A stretch of 64,000 bases of DNA from Clostridium sp. CAG:768 (lineage in GTDB: Bacteria > Cyanobacteriota > Vampirovibrionia > Gastranaerophilales > Gastranaerophilaceae), in assembly GCA_000437435.1 (NCBI GenBank), contig FR899623.1, positions 164,008 through 228,007 of the forward strand, in the 5' to 3' direction. Position 1 is the first letter of the stretch, and every line of letters begins with the position of its first letter. Positions 8,184 through 17,713 of the stretch are shown here, one piece after another. The position numbers and the translations under genes are program-made. The notes beneath the pieces were generated by a model. That model worked only from the letters and a program-made list of their open reading frames with translations. It searched no databases and was not told the DNA's origin.

Positions 8184-9386
8184 ATGAAAAAATCAATCAA
8201 CGATTTAGGTGACGTTAAAGGTAAACGCGCTCTTGTAAGAGTTGACGTAAACGTACCTTTAGACGAAAACCACAATGTAACAGATGACACAAGAATTCAA
8301 GCAATTGTTCCTACAGTAAGAGCTTTGCAAGAAAAAGGAGCTAAAATTATATTAATGGCTCACTTAGGCAGACCAAAAGGAGAATGGAAAGCTGAATTCA
8401 CATTAGAACCTGTTGCAAAATATATGTCAAAAGTTTTAGGTGAAGACGTATTATTCGTGAAATCACCTGTAGGCGAAGGTGCTGATAAAGAATTAGCAAA
8501 CTTAAAAGACGGTCAAGTAGCATTGTTGGAAAACATTCGTTACTACAAAGCTGAAGAAGCAAAAGATGATGATATGACATTTGCAGAAGAACTTGCAAAA
8601 TTAGGTGATTTCTATGTAAATGATGCATTTGGTGCAGCTCACAGAAAACACACTTCAACTGCAAAAGTTGCTCATATTTTAAAACCTGCAGTAGCTGGTC
8701 TTTTAATGGAAAAAGAAATCAGATGCTTATCTCAAGCTCTTGATAACCCAACAAGACCATTCACTGCAGTAGTTGGCGGTGCTAAAGTTTCTTCTAAAAT
8801 TGGTGTATTAGAAAACTTAATCGACAAAGTTGATAATTTAATTATCGGTGGCGGTATGGCTTATACATTTGTAAAAGCTAATGGCGGTAAAATTGGTAAT
8901 TCTATTTGTGAAGATGATCAAATGGATGTTGCAAAAGCTATTGAAAAGAAAGCTGCTGATAAGGGTGTAAAATTAGTTATGGCAACTGATGTATTGGCTG
9001 CAGATGATTTCTCTGGCAACGGTACAAACAAAGTTGTTGCAATTAATGAAATTCCTGACGGATTTGAAGGCGTTGATGCTGGTCCTGAAAGCCAAAAAGC
9101 ATTTGCTGAAGTAATCAAAAATTCAAAAACTATTTTGATGAACGGACCTGTGGGTGCATTTGAAAATCCTAAATTTGCTGAAGGTACAAAAGCAGTATTG
9201 CAAGCAATTGTAGATGCAACTAAAAATGGTGCTGTATCTGTAATCGGTGGTGGTGATTCTGTTTCTGCCGCTAAAAAATATTTCAAAGCAGAAGATTTCA
9301 CTCACGTATCAACTGGTGGCGGTGCTTCTCTTGAATTTATTGAAGGAAAAGTATTACCAGGTGTTGCTGCTTTAGACGAAAAATAA
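8184..9386 (+). CDS. pgk: Phosphoglycerate kinase
   Basis: Cytoplasmic glycolytic enzyme that makes ATP from 1,3-bisphosphoglycerate. ATG at 8184 (MKKSINDLGDVKG) is preceded by AAGGAG, making it the right start although the frame is open to 8121. 400 residues, standard length. Seen: substrate loop RVDVNVPLD near residue 21, MAHLGRP, GDFYVNDAFGAAHR, hinge region VVGGAKVSSKIGVLENL, nucleotide site GPVGAFE and C-terminal IGGGDSVSA / STGGGASLE. Codon use is more biased than in its neighbours, as expected of a highly expressed gene. Own promoter and terminator make it monocistronic. Confidence 0.98.
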   Translation: MKKSINDLGDVKGKRALVRVDVNVPLDENHNVTDDTRIQAIVPTVRALQEKGAKIILMAHLGRPKGEWKAEFTLEPVAKYMSKVLGEDVLFVKSPVGEGADKELANLKDGQVALLENIRYYKAEEAKDDDMTFAEELAKLGDFYVNDAFGAAHRKHTSTAKVAHILKPAVAGLLMEKEIRCLSQALDNPTRPFTAVVGGAKVSSKIGVLENLIDKVDNLIIGGGMAYTFVKANGGKIGNSICEDDQMDVAKAIEKKAADKGVKLVMATDVLAADDFSGNGTNKVVAINEIPDGFEGVDAGPESQKAFAEVIKNSKTILMNGPVGAFENPKFAEGTKAVLQAIVDATKNGAVSVIGGGDSVSAAKKYFKAEDFTHVSTGGGASLEFIEGKVLPGVAALDEK

Positions 9387-9400
9387 GCGTAAAAACATAT

Positions 9401-9435
9401 AAAAAAGCTCTCTGTTTCGACAGGGAGCTTTTTTG
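9401..9435 (+). terminator. Terminator after pgk
   Basis: Stem AGCTCTCTGT / ACAGGGAGCT with a TTCG loop, flanked by A6 and T6. One G-T pair in the stem. Confidence 0.9.
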
Positions 9436-9466
9436 TGTTAAAATTTAAATATAAAAAGAGGGCATT

Positions 9467-10396
9467 ATGAAAAATATTTTAATAACAGGCGGAGCAGGAT
9501 TTATCGGTTCACATTTATGTGAAAAACTTTTAGAGCAGGGTAATCACATAATTTGTCTTGATAACTTTTTTACAGGTTCAAGAAAAAATGTTGAACATTT
9601 AATGGATAATAAAGAGTTTGAATTGATAAGACATGATATTATTGAACCTATTATTTTAGAAGTTGACCAAATATATAACTTAGCTTGTCCTGCAAGTCCT
9701 ATTCATTATCAATACAATGCTATAAAAACAATTAAAACTAATGTCCTCGGTGTTACAAATATGTTGGATCTTGCAGATGAAACTCATGCAAGAATTTTAC
9801 AGGCTTCTACAAGTGAAGTCTATGGCGATCCGACTGTGCATCCACAAAAAGAAACTTATTGGGGAAATGTTAATCCAATTGGTCTAAGAAGCTGTTATGA
9901 TGAAGGGAAACGAGTTGCAGAAGCCCTAATGATGGATTATCACAGACAACATAAAGTTGATATAAGAATTATAAGAATATTTAATACTTATGGTCCGAGA
10001 ATGGCTAAAAATGATGGACGTGTTGTGTCTAATTTCATTATCCAGGCTTTGAAAAATGAAGATATAACAATCTATGGCGACGGTCAGCAAACAAGATCAT
10101 TCTGTTACGTTGATGATTTAGTTCGCGGAATGATTTCATTGATGAATGTAGAAGATTTTATGGGGCCTGTCAATGTTGGAAATGACGGGGAATATTCAAT
10201 TTTAGATTTAGCTAAAATGATTATTGAATTGTCGAATTCTAATTCTAAAATTATATTCAAACCTCTGCCATCAGATGATCCTACTCAGCGTCGTCCTGAT
10301 TTGTCACTGGCAAAAGAAAAATTAGGTTATGAACCGACAGTTCATGTTCGTGACGGTTTGATGAAAACTATTGAATATTTTCAATCAGTATTGTAA
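9467..10396 (+). CDS. UDP-glucuronate decarboxylase-like SDR (UDP-xylose synthase type)
   Basis: 309-residue extended SDR sugar-nucleotide enzyme. NAD-binding [10 protein letters not shown] at residues 8-17, [13 protein letters not shown] (UXS-type), Ser/Thr in [10 protein letters not shown], catalytic Tyr/Lys in [11 protein letters not shown], and NTYGPRM. The combination LACPASP plus RSCYDEGKR is characteristic of UDP-glucuronate decarboxylase, which forms UDP-xylose, rather than dTDP-glucose dehydratase or GalE. It would supply xylose or related sugars for surface glycans. It lies alone between pgk and the Fe-ADH gene; the start has GAGGG upstream. Substrate is inferred from motifs. Confidence 0.85.
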   Translation: MKNILITGGAGFIGSHLCEKLLEQGNHIICLDNFFTGSRKNVEHLMDNKEFELIRHDIIEPIILEVDQIYNLACPASPIHYQYNAIKTIKTNVLGVTNMLDLADETHARILQASTSEVYGDPTVHPQKETYWGNVNPIGLRSCYDEGKRVAEALMMDYHRQHKVDIRIIRIFNTYGPRMAKNDGRVVSNFIIQALKNEDITIYGDGQQTRSFCYVDDLVRGMISLMNVEDFMGPVNVGNDGEYSILDLAKMIIELSNSNSKIIFKPLPSDDPTQRRPDLSLAKEKLGYEPTVHVRDGLMKTIEYFQSVL

Positions 10397-10419
10397 TTTG
10401 TTGAGTTATGAATTATAAT
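10391..10419 (+). promoter_or_regulatory. Promoter for the Fe-ADH gene
   Basis: TTGTAA at 10391-10396 (overlapping the preceding stop codon), 17-base spacer, TATAAT at 10414-10419. The alcohol dehydrogenase ATG is 53 bases downstream behind AAAGGAG. Confidence 0.6.
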
Positions 10420-10471
10420 TTAATTGCTCCGTAATAAACGGTTTATTTGAGTATGAAAGGAGAGTTATATC

Positions 10472-11680
10472 ATGTGGGAAAAGGATATTAACATTAACGA
10501 AGTTAAAGAAATTCGCACAAGAACTACGGTTTATTTTGGTGTAGGTGCTATCAAGAAAATTGATGACATCGCTAAAGTTTTAAAAGGAAAAGGAATTGAT
10601 AAAGTAATCGTAATGTCAGGCAGAAATGCTTATAAAGCTACAGGTGCTTGGGATTATGTAGAAAAAGCATTAAAAGACAACGGAATCGGATATGTAAATT
10701 ATGCAGAAGTTACTCCAAATCCAAACACTCATCATGTAAATGATGCTGCAAAACTTGCAAAAGATTTTGGAGCTAAAGCAGTTATTGCAATTGGTGGCGG
10801 ATCTCCTACAGATGCAGGTAAATCTGTTGCTATCTTGCTTGAATATCCTGAAAAAACTGCTGAAGATATTTATGATTTCACATTTGCACCTGAAAAGGCT
10901 GCACCTATTGTATCAATTAACTTGACACACGGTACAGGTACTGAAACTAACAGATTTGCAGTTGTAACTAATTTAGAAAAGAATTTCAAACCTGCAATCG
11001 CTTATGATTGTATCTATCCTATGTTTGCAATTGATGATCCTCAATTGATGACAAAATTGTCACCAAAACAAACAAGATATGTGTCAATTGACGCAGTAAA
11101 CCACGTTGTTGAAGCTGCAACATCTGCAGTAGCTTCTCCTTATTCAATTTCATTAGCAAAACAGGTAATTGAATTAGTTGCAAAATACTTACCAAAAGCT
11201 ATTGCAAACCCTGAGGATTTAGAAGCTCGTTATTATTTAGCTTATGCAGCAATGATGGGTGGTGTAAGTTTTGATAACGGCTTGTTACACTATACACATG
11301 CTCTTGAACACCCATTGAGTGCAGTAAAACCTGAATTGGCTCACGGTTTAGGCTTAGCAATTCTTTTACCTGCAGTTGTAAAAACAATTTATAAAGACAG
11401 ACCACATGTATTAGCAGAAATTTTAGCTCCTATTGCTCCTGGTCTAACAGGTGAACCTGCAGAAGCTGATAAGGCTGCTAAACTTGTTCAAGATTGGTTG
11501 TTCTCTGTAGATGTAAAAGAAAAACTAGAAGATGAAGGATTCACTGACGCTGATGTTGAAAGACTTACAGATCTTGTATATACAACTCCTTCACTTGGCG
11601 GTTTGATTGATATTGCACCTTCAGGTAATGGCAGAGATGTTGTTAGAGAAATCTACAAAAACTCTGTAAAACCTCTGTAA
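10472..11680 (+). CDS. Iron-containing alcohol dehydrogenase
   Basis: 402 residues of the group III Fe-ADH family (butanol/propanediol dehydrogenase relatives), NAD(P)H-dependent reduction of aldehydes to alcohols in fermentation. Visible: YFGVGAIKKI near the N-terminus, nucleotide loop AIGGGSPTDAGK, THGTGTETN, and metal ligands in SIDAVNHVVEA (Asp, His), ALEHPLSAVKPELAHGLG (His, His). The C-terminus TPSLGGL is also a family feature. Biased codon usage and a strong SD suggest high expression, consistent with a main fermentative role. The physiological substrate cannot be told from sequence. Confidence 0.92.
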   Translation: MWEKDININEVKEIRTRTTVYFGVGAIKKIDDIAKVLKGKGIDKVIVMSGRNAYKATGAWDYVEKALKDNGIGYVNYAEVTPNPNTHHVNDAAKLAKDFGAKAVIAIGGGSPTDAGKSVAILLEYPEKTAEDIYDFTFAPEKAAPIVSINLTHGTGTETNRFAVVTNLEKNFKPAIAYDCIYPMFAIDDPQLMTKLSPKQTRYVSIDAVNHVVEAATSAVASPYSISLAKQVIELVAKYLPKAIANPEDLEARYYLAYAAMMGGVSFDNGLLHYTHALEHPLSAVKPELAHGLGLAILLPAVVKTIYKDRPHVLAEILAPIAPGLTGEPAEADKAAKLVQDWLFSVDVKEKLEDEGFTDADVERLTDLVYTTPSLGGLIDIAPSGNGRDVVREIYKNSVKPL

Positions 11681-11697
11681 AAATATATTAATATTTA

Positions 11698-11727
11698 AGC
11701 ACCCTCTTATTTTGAGAGGGTGCTTTT
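11698..11727 (+). terminator. Terminator after Fe-ADH
   Basis: Stem AGCACCCTCT / AGAGGGTGCT with a 7-base loop and a TTTTA tail. Confidence 0.88.
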
Positions 11728-11743
11728 ATGTTAGAATTTTTCC

Positions 11744-11998
11744 ATGAATGTTAAAAATATAAGACCAAAAACTTATGTCAAAGAAATTTATGACAATAAT
11801 AATGTATTAAGATATAAATCAAGATATATAAAATCTACAAATACTTTAATCAAAGATGTATTTTTTCACCGAGATGGAAAAACAGTTGCTTCTATTACAA
11901 AATATGATTCTCAAACAGGAAAACCTCTTAGGGAAGTTTTTTTTAATGCTATTGGGAAATATTTTGGAGCAATTGATTATGATAAAATAAATTATTAG
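11744..11998 (+). CDS. Small hypothetical protein, MORN/DUF2963-like repeat style
   Basis: 84 residues, no signal peptide. The sequence has repeated short strands of the form Y-D-x-x-G-K (FHRDGKTVASITKYDSQTGKPLREVFF), typical of RHS/MORN/DUF2963-like beta repeats that read as 'value given, next line'. The gene at 38.85 kb has the same style and may be distantly related. The next gene starts 11 bases downstream. Function unknown; no usual SD is evident. Confidence 0.5.
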   Translation: MNVKNIRPKTYVKEIYDNNNVLRYKSRYIKSTNTLIKDVFFHRDGKTVASITKYDSQTGKPLREVFFNAIGKYFGAIDYDKINY

Positions 11999-12009
11999 GC
12001 TTTTAATCT

Positions 12010-13758
12010 ATGGTACAAAAAGTAGAACTTTTAGCTCCTGCAAAGGATAAAAAAACTGCAATAACTGCAATAAATTCCGGATGTGATGCTATTTATATCG
12101 GGGCATCGAATTTTGGTGCGCGTAAAAAAGTTCCGAATTCTTTGGAGGATATAAAAGAGATTGTTGACTATGCTCACAAATTCTATGTAAAAGTTCATGT
12201 TACCGTAAATACTATTTTGACCGATGATGAGATTTTAAAGGCAAAAGAATTAATTCAAAAATTGTATGATATTGGAGTTGATGCAATTATTGTGCAAGAT
12301 ATGGGAATTTTTAAACTCGTAATAGATAATAAATTGCCTCCAATTGCTCTACATGCGAGTACACAGTGTGATAACAGGGATTTAGAAAAAGTTAAATTTT
12401 TTGATGATATGGGTGTTTCTCGTGTAATTTTAGCGAGAGAATTATCTTTAGATAAGATTAAAGAAATTTGCGCAAATACAAATGCTGAAATTGAAACTTT
12501 TATCCATGGAGCATTGTGTGTATCTTATAGCGGTCAATGTTATTTCAGTCACTATATTGGCGGAAGGTCTGCTAATCGTGGAGAGTGTGCTCAAGCTTGC
12601 CGTAAAAAATATACTCTTATCGATGAAAATGGAAATATAATTGCTAAAGACAAATACCTTTTAAGTATGAAAGATTTTAATGCTTCTCGTCATTTGGAGT
12701 CGTTAATTGATGCAGGTGTAAAATCGTTTAAAATTGAAGGGCGTTTAAAAGACGAAAATTATGTAAAAAATGTTGTAGCATATTATAGACAAGAAATTGA
12801 CAAATTTGCATCTAAAACATCATCAGGCCGAGTCTTTTTGGATTTTGAACCTGATGTGAGAAAAAGTTTTAATCGTGGATTTACGGACTATTTTTTAGAT
12901 GGGCGTAAGAGATGTTTTAACTTTGAAAGTCCTAAATCTTTGGGCGAAAAACTCGGTAAAATTACGAAAGTTGGAAAAGATTATTTTGAAATTTCTAATG
13001 GTGATGTTTCAAAACAAGACGGATTATATTTTAATGGCAATGGCTGTCTTGTAAATAAAGTTGAGGGTAAGAAAATTTATCCTAACAAGATGGAAGGCAT
13101 AGTTGTTGGACTTGAGGTCTATCGGAATTTTGATAGTAAATTTGAAAAACAACTTGAAAGTTCCAAAATAAAACGACAAATCGGGGTAAAATTCTCTTTT
13201 AAAAATGGAATTTTGACAGTTACAGATGAAGATGAAAATTCTGTTAATTTCACTTTAGATAGTTGTGAAAAAGCAAAAAATCCTGAAAAAATGAAAGAAA
13301 ATTTTATTACACAACTGAAAAAAACAGGTGATAGTGATTTTTATGTTAAAGCTATCGAAATTTCGGAAGAAATTCCTTTTATGCCTATTTCTCAAATAAA
13401 TGAAATTCGCAGAACCATACTAGAAAAGCTGATGAATGAACGTTTAAAAAATTATAAAAGAGAATTGCAAAAGCCTTTGAAATATGTTAAATTCCCAAAA
13501 GAAACCTTAAATTATAAAGCAAATATCCACAACCAATGTGCAAAAGAGTTTTATGAAAATTGCGGTTGTGAGGTCTGTGAAATGTCTGCAGAAAGCGGAG
13601 CATTTCCAAAAGAATTGATGAGGACAAAGCATTGTTTGAAATTTGCTTTTAATATGTGTAAATCTCCTAAAAAATTATTTCTTATTGATGAGAAAGGGAA
13701 GAAGTATCCTCTGATGTTTGACTGTAAGAATTGTGAGATGGTTGTTTTAGCCAATTAG
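12010..13758 (+). CDS. U32 family protein (RlhA/TrhP-like RNA hydroxylase or peptidase)
   Basis: 582 residues. The U32 signature is clear: VELLAPAKD at the N-terminus, HASTQCDN, ETFIHGALCVSYSGQCYFSHYIGG and GECAQACRKKY (a Cys set that holds an iron-sulfur cluster in characterised hydroxylases), then KSFKIEGRLKDENYV. E. coli relatives RlhA and TrhP install 5-hydroxycytidine in 23S rRNA or hydroxyuridine in tRNA; others are annotated as collagenase-like peptidases. The length, with a further C-terminal domain beyond residue 320, is closer to RlhA (DUF3656-containing) than to TrhP. The 3' end overlaps the convergent hydrolase gene by 77 bases. Confidence 0.87.
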   Translation: MVQKVELLAPAKDKKTAITAINSGCDAIYIGASNFGARKKVPNSLEDIKEIVDYAHKFYVKVHVTVNTILTDDEILKAKELIQKLYDIGVDAIIVQDMGIFKLVIDNKLPPIALHASTQCDNRDLEKVKFFDDMGVSRVILARELSLDKIKEICANTNAEIETFIHGALCVSYSGQCYFSHYIGGRSANRGECAQACRKKYTLIDENGNIIAKDKYLLSMKDFNASRHLESLIDAGVKSFKIEGRLKDENYVKNVVAYYRQEIDKFASKTSSGRVFLDFEPDVRKSFNRGFTDYFLDGRKRCFNFESPKSLGEKLGKITKVGKDYFEISNGDVSKQDGLYFNGNGCLVNKVEGKKIYPNKMEGIVVGLEVYRNFDSKFEKQLESSKIKRQIGVKFSFKNGILTVTDEDENSVNFTLDSCEKAKNPEKMKENFITQLKKTGDSDFYVKAIEISEEIPFMPISQINEIRRTILEKLMNERLKNYKRELQKPLKYVKFPKETLNYKANIHNQCAKEFYENCGCEVCEMSAESGAFPKELMRTKHCLKFAFNMCKSPKKLFLIDEKGKKYPLMFDCKNCEMVVLAN

Positions 13759-14452
13759 TGCAAGTTTCAATAAATTTTTCAGGGTAATCCAGATATAAAT
13801 CCTCTGCGTGAATGCTTTTGAATAATTCAAAACTTTTTGGGCAAGTTGCTTTTTCATATAACAATTCGGTATGCCAAGGACATACTGTCGGGTCTTTTTC
13901 GCCTGCAATGAATAGTGTTGGAACTTCTATATTTTTTATTACATCTATCGGTTTGATTTTTTTTCTAATAATTAAAGATGGGCGAATAGATAACCAGCGT
14001 TTCAGTTCACATTTTTTTAGTGTAGGAAGCCAAGCTTCTTTTTTCCACATTTTATTTTCAATTTTATCAAAATCACAAGGGGCTGATACTGCAATTACTT
14101 TATCTACATTTTTATTTATTGCACTGTGGATTAATACTAGTGCTCCACCTAGTGAAAAACCTACAAGATAAATTTTTTCGTAGTATTTTTTTGCATAGTT
14201 AATAACTGTTTTTAAATCAATAGTTTCCTTACTTGTAAAAGTATAAAATCCTGTGCTTTTTCCATGTCCTCTGCAATCGAAAGAGATTACATCAAAATTT
14301 TTGGAAAAATCATTTGCGATATTTATAAAAGCTTTGCTGTCTTTTGTCATAAACCAGCCATGTACAAGGATAACCACTTCTTTGTGATTGTTTTTAATGT
14401 GATTTATTGCAATATTTATATTATCCTCAGTTTTCAGAAAAAATTTATCCAT
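13682..14452 (-). CDS. Alpha/beta hydrolase
   Basis: 256 residues, cytoplasmic, serine hydrolase fold: oxyanion region VILVHGWFMTKDS, FDCRGHGKS, nucleophile elbow GFSLGGAL (Ser near residue 98), acid GEKDPTV and base SIHAEDLY. Close in layout to BAAT/YqiA/prolyl aminopeptidase-like esterases; substrate unknown. The last 26 or so residues (SHNSYSQTSEDTSSLS) are low-complexity and are encoded antisense to the end of the U32 gene, so a recent loss of an earlier stop codon is plausible. Confidence 0.88.
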   Translation of the reverse strand: MDKFFLKTEDNINIAINHIKNNHKEVVILVHGWFMTKDSKAFINIANDFSKNFDVISFDCRGHGKSTGFYTFTSKETIDLKTVINYAKKYYEKIYLVGFSLGGALVLIHSAINKNVDKVIAVSAPCDFDKIENKMWKKEAWLPTLKKCELKRWLSIRPSLIIRKKIKPIDVIKNIEVPTLFIAGEKDPTVCPWHTELLYEKATCPKSFELFKSIHAEDLYLDYPEKFIETCTNWLKQPSHNSYSQTSEDTSSLSHQ

Positions 14453-14579
14453 ATAAATATTTTATCATGTTTTGACTTATGTACAAAAAACCTTAAATAA
14501 AAAATGTAGATATCATACGAAAGTATGAGCAAGAAATGCAGGTTTTGGTATATATTTGAATGTACCAGAGGGTAGATTT

Positions 14580-16121
14580 GTGTTAAACGGTGTATTTCAA
14601 CGACCTTATTTGAATAAAGACGGACGTAATCTTGTAAAGAAAAAGCAAGATGAGGAGAAAAACGCGTCTTCTTCTGCGGTTCAAAGAGAAGAACAGGCTA
14701 ATCAAAATTCAAGAAGTAAAGGTCTTCAATATGTAGAACAAAAAAGACCTTCATATACCCCTGCTTATCAGCAGCAAAATGGAGAACAAGTTGATTGGCG
14801 TCAAATGCGTTCTCAAATTCAAAGTCAAGCTCAATCAAGAAACTTACAGCATACACAATTACAACAAGCACCTGCTCAAACTCAGGAAATTACACCTACC
14901 AAAACTCTTTCAGGCAGAAGCACTGTAATTAATATTGCTCAAATTTTAAAGGATTTCAGAAATACAGCTGCAGCTATAGGTACTCCAGATAATTTGAAGG
15001 AAGAAGTAAACGGTTATTTATCTTTAATAGAAACTCAAGTTCAAAAAGATAATCCGAATACTAAACTTATTAAATCAAATTTAAAAAATGCATCATCAAT
15101 TTTAGATGGTTATATTTCTGAAACTCTTAATAAAGATTCAAAAGTTGTAGAAAATTGGGTTGATGCCTTATTTTTGCAGCAGATCGATTTTAAATATAAT
15201 GAAAATGACATAAATCCTCAATTTTTGGTAAAATTTCCAGAAGGAAGTACACAACAAGCTGAAAAAGCAGAGAACAAAACAACCGTTAATGATACGGTAA
15301 AAGAACCTGTACAACAAGAAATTGAAACAGATTCAAAAGTTGTATCATTAATTCCTCAAGATAAAGAATTGAAATCTCTGTTTATTCAATCTAAAAAACT
15401 GGCTTACGCAAATCAACCTGAAAAAGCTATAGAAACATTCCAAAGAGCTTTAAAACGAGCAGATGAGGTTGGTGATACCGAAACTAAATCTAAGATTTAT
15501 TATGAAGTTGGCAGAATTTATGATGATCATGATTATTATGCTCAAGCTCTAAAAAGTTATAACCAATCTTTGAAAAATACAACTGATAATAATGTAAAAA
15601 CAAAAGCTCATTATTCAATGGCTCAAATTTATGATGATGTAAATCAAATTGAACCTGCACTTGATCATTATTTCAGCTCAATTTCTTTTGCCGGTGAGGC
15701 AGAAAATTTGGTTGCACAATCTACATCTTTAACAAAAATGGGTAATATCTATACAGACATGTATGAAGATGAAGCTATGAATTATTATTCTATTGCAGAT
15801 GATTTGGCATCTCAGACTGATAATTCAAGAGTAAAAGGTTTTGTATCTTCAAGCATGGGTAATGCTTATGAAAAGTTCGGGGAATCTCAAAAAGCTCTAA
15901 AATCATATTCTAATGCTGTAAAACATTATACAGATGCCGAAGCTCCTTTGAAAGTTGCACAAAATTATGCAAAAGCTGCAGATATTATGGTAGAACACAG
16001 TAATGTATCTAAAGCTAAGGGGCTTTTGACAAAAGCTCAAAATTATGCTCGTCAAACTGATGATGTTAATTTGATGAATGAGATTAATGATAAACTTGCA
16101 AGTCTTGAATTATTAGGTTAA
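14580..16121 (+). CDS. TPR-repeat protein with Gln-rich N-terminus
   Basis: 513 residues from GTG at 14580, which has AGAGGG (14567-14572) 7 bases upstream; an in-frame TTG at 14556 is the alternative but has no well-placed SD. The first 110 residues are disordered and Gln/Ser-rich (QSQAQSRNLQHTQLQQ). A helical region follows (about 120-210), then at least six tetratricopeptide repeats from about residue 270 to the end (KAIETFQRALKRADEVGD, YAQALKSYNQSLKNT, QKALKSYSNAVKHY). No signal peptide, so a cytoplasmic scaffold. Partner unknown. Confidence 0.75.
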   Translation: MLNGVFQRPYLNKDGRNLVKKKQDEEKNASSSAVQREEQANQNSRSKGLQYVEQKRPSYTPAYQQQNGEQVDWRQMRSQIQSQAQSRNLQHTQLQQAPAQTQEITPTKTLSGRSTVINIAQILKDFRNTAAAIGTPDNLKEEVNGYLSLIETQVQKDNPNTKLIKSNLKNASSILDGYISETLNKDSKVVENWVDALFLQQIDFKYNENDINPQFLVKFPEGSTQQAEKAENKTTVNDTVKEPVQQEIETDSKVVSLIPQDKELKSLFIQSKKLAYANQPEKAIETFQRALKRADEVGDTETKSKIYYEVGRIYDDHDYYAQALKSYNQSLKNTTDNNVKTKAHYSMAQIYDDVNQIEPALDHYFSSISFAGEAENLVAQSTSLTKMGNIYTDMYEDEAMNYYSIADDLASQTDNSRVKGFVSSSMGNAYEKFGESQKALKSYSNAVKHYTDAEAPLKVAQNYAKAADIMVEHSNVSKAKGLLTKAQNYARQTDDVNLMNEINDKLASLELLG

Positions 16122-16156
16122 AAAAAAAGAGGAGTAATTTTACTCCCCTCTTTTTT
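16121..16156. terminator. Bidirectional terminator
   Basis: A-rich stem AAAAAAGAGGAGT / ACTCCCCTCTTTTTT around a short AATTTT loop, shared by the convergent TPR and VOC genes. The T run overlaps the stop codon of the VOC gene. Confidence 0.85.
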
Positions 16157-16532
16157 ATTTCTTAGCCATAATTTCTATTTCGTTGCCATCCGGATCTTTC
16201 AAGAATGCAATATACATATTTACTTCAGGCATGAAAAATGGTTCATATAAGTATTTATAACCGAATTTTTCCATTTTTGCGGTAAATTCTTCCATTGATT
16301 TCGCTTCAAAAGCAAAGTGCCCGAATGCATTTCCGTTTTCATATCCATTTTTAGGTGTTTCGTTATTATAGGTTATTTCAATTTGTGTTTGACCATCTTC
16401 ATCGCTTAGATAATATAGTACACAATCATCTAATTTAACTTCACCTGTTCTGTTTAAATCCAAAAGTTCAGTGTAAAATTTCATTGATTCATCAATGTTT
16501 TTTACTCTAATCATTGCGTGTAAAAATTTCAT
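16155..16532 (-). CDS. VOC-fold protein, glyoxalase I-like
   Basis: 125 residues, two beta-alpha-beta-beta-beta modules of the vicinal oxygen chelate fold. Possible metal ligands: His5 (KFLHAMIRV), Glu in QIEITYN, His in FGHFAFEA and Glu in NEIEIMAKK, which matches the H/E/H/E set of bacterial glyoxalase I. The ending DPDGNEIEIM is typical of lactoylglutathione lyase. That enzyme detoxifies methylglyoxal, but thiol substrate in this organism is unknown. Short single gene with SD AAGGGG. Confidence 0.8.
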   Translation of the reverse strand: MKFLHAMIRVKNIDESMKFYTELLDLNRTGEVKLDDCVLYYLSDEDGQTQIEITYNNETPKNGYENGNAFGHFAFEAKSMEEFTAKMEKFGYKYLYEPFFMPEVNMYIAFLKDPDGNEIEIMAKK

Positions 16533-16557
16533 TTTTTCCCCTTGTTTATCTATACAA

Positions 16558-17673
16558 CTAATCTATATGTGATAATACTCCTTTAGATGTGTTTTTGTCA
16601 ATTTCTATAACATGTCTTATAATTGTATGTGACATTAAAAGTAAGTATGGATTTATTTCATTAGTATTACTCATATTGATTTTTGCTTGAGGTTTTTCTT
16701 GTTGTTCATTAACGGTTGTTTGAGTACTTGTTTCAAAAGATACTACAGATTCCATTGAATAATGTTTTTCGTCCCCTTCAATTCTTAGTAATAATTCTTC
16801 TTTAGGGAATTCTTTGACACATTCAATATTTACATGAACAGAGTTTGCACTTTCTAGGATTAATGTTGCAATTACATTTCCATAATTGAGAGTTGTAATT
16901 GTAATAATTAAAATACTATCGCTTCCATCTTGTTCTGAACCTGCTTCAATATCTAAGTCAAACCCTACACCTTCTTGCAGTGGAAGCCATGGAAGATACA
17001 GAAGCATTAGAAGTTTCATTGTTTGAGCGGAATCATTTTGGGATGCAGCTGCAATACTTGCATTGATTATTTTGGCAGTATCTTTTAGTTGTGATAAGTC
17101 AGTTATGCCTAGTTTCGCAGAATTTGCCATTGTTGTAATCAATTTCGCAATAGCATCTTTGCCATTAGCCTGAATCATTGCTGCAATTTCTGAAAGATTT
17201 ATCAGTCCTGTTGAGGAAATCGGGAGATTTCTCAAAGAGCTTTGAAGTTGAGATAATACAGCTTTGTTACCCATAAGTAAAATATTTTGAGCTTCTGTTA
17301 AAGATAAGCCTTGCAATTGTGCTAATATTTGAGCTTGGGTTTGGGATAAAGCATTTCTTTGCATATTAATTTGGTTTGCAAAACGCTGATTAAATTGGGC
17401 AAGTGTTATATTTCTTTGCAGAATATATAATAATTCATTCATATTTTTAGGCAAGTTCATCATATCTTTTACATAAGCTGATTGATCGCCTCCTGCCATA
17501 TTAGCAAATTGAGGTGATGCAATAGAATTATTTGAGCTTCCAGCAGGTGCTTGCTGCGGAGCCGGTGTAAAAGATGTTTGGACAGGCTTATTTGCAGCAG
17601 CTTTTTGTTGAGCATTAAGTGCCTGATAATTTACGAATTTTGAAATTAAATGCCCTAAGTTCAAATCTGCCAT
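16558..17673 (-). CDS. Hypothetical protein, FliK-C-terminal-like features
   Basis: 371 residues, no confident family. N-terminal 75 residues are Ala/Gln/Pro-rich and disordered. Residues 85-215 are helical and Gln/Leu-rich. Around residue 225 comes MLLYLPWLPLQEGVGFDLDIEAGSEQD followed by beta strands, which recalls the core of the flagellar hook-length protein FliK C-terminal domain, but no flagellar gene is in the window. The last 40 residues are polar. Cytoplasmic by composition. The FliK resemblance is a weak inference. Confidence 0.6.
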   Translation of the reverse strand: MADLNLGHLISKFVNYQALNAQQKAAANKPVQTSFTPAPQQAPAGSSNNSIASPQFANMAGGDQSAYVKDMMNLPKNMNELLYILQRNITLAQFNQRFANQINMQRNALSQTQAQILAQLQGLSLTEAQNILLMGNKAVLSQLQSSLRNLPISSTGLINLSEIAAMIQANGKDAIAKLITTMANSAKLGITDLSQLKDTAKIINASIAAASQNDSAQTMKLLMLLYLPWLPLQEGVGFDLDIEAGSEQDGSDSILIITITTLNYGNVIATLILESANSVHVNIECVKEFPKEELLLRIEGDEKHYSMESVVSFETSTQTTVNEQQEKPQAKINMSNTNEINPYLLLMSHTIIRHVIEIDKNTSKGVLSHID

Positions 17674-17713
17674 AGATTAAATTATAATGATTTTTCCTAA
17701 TTTGTCCAGTGAA

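Noticed and set aside
8398..9301. Antisense ORFs inside pgk
   Set aside because: They arise from the biased third positions of a highly expressed gene; pgk itself is certain.
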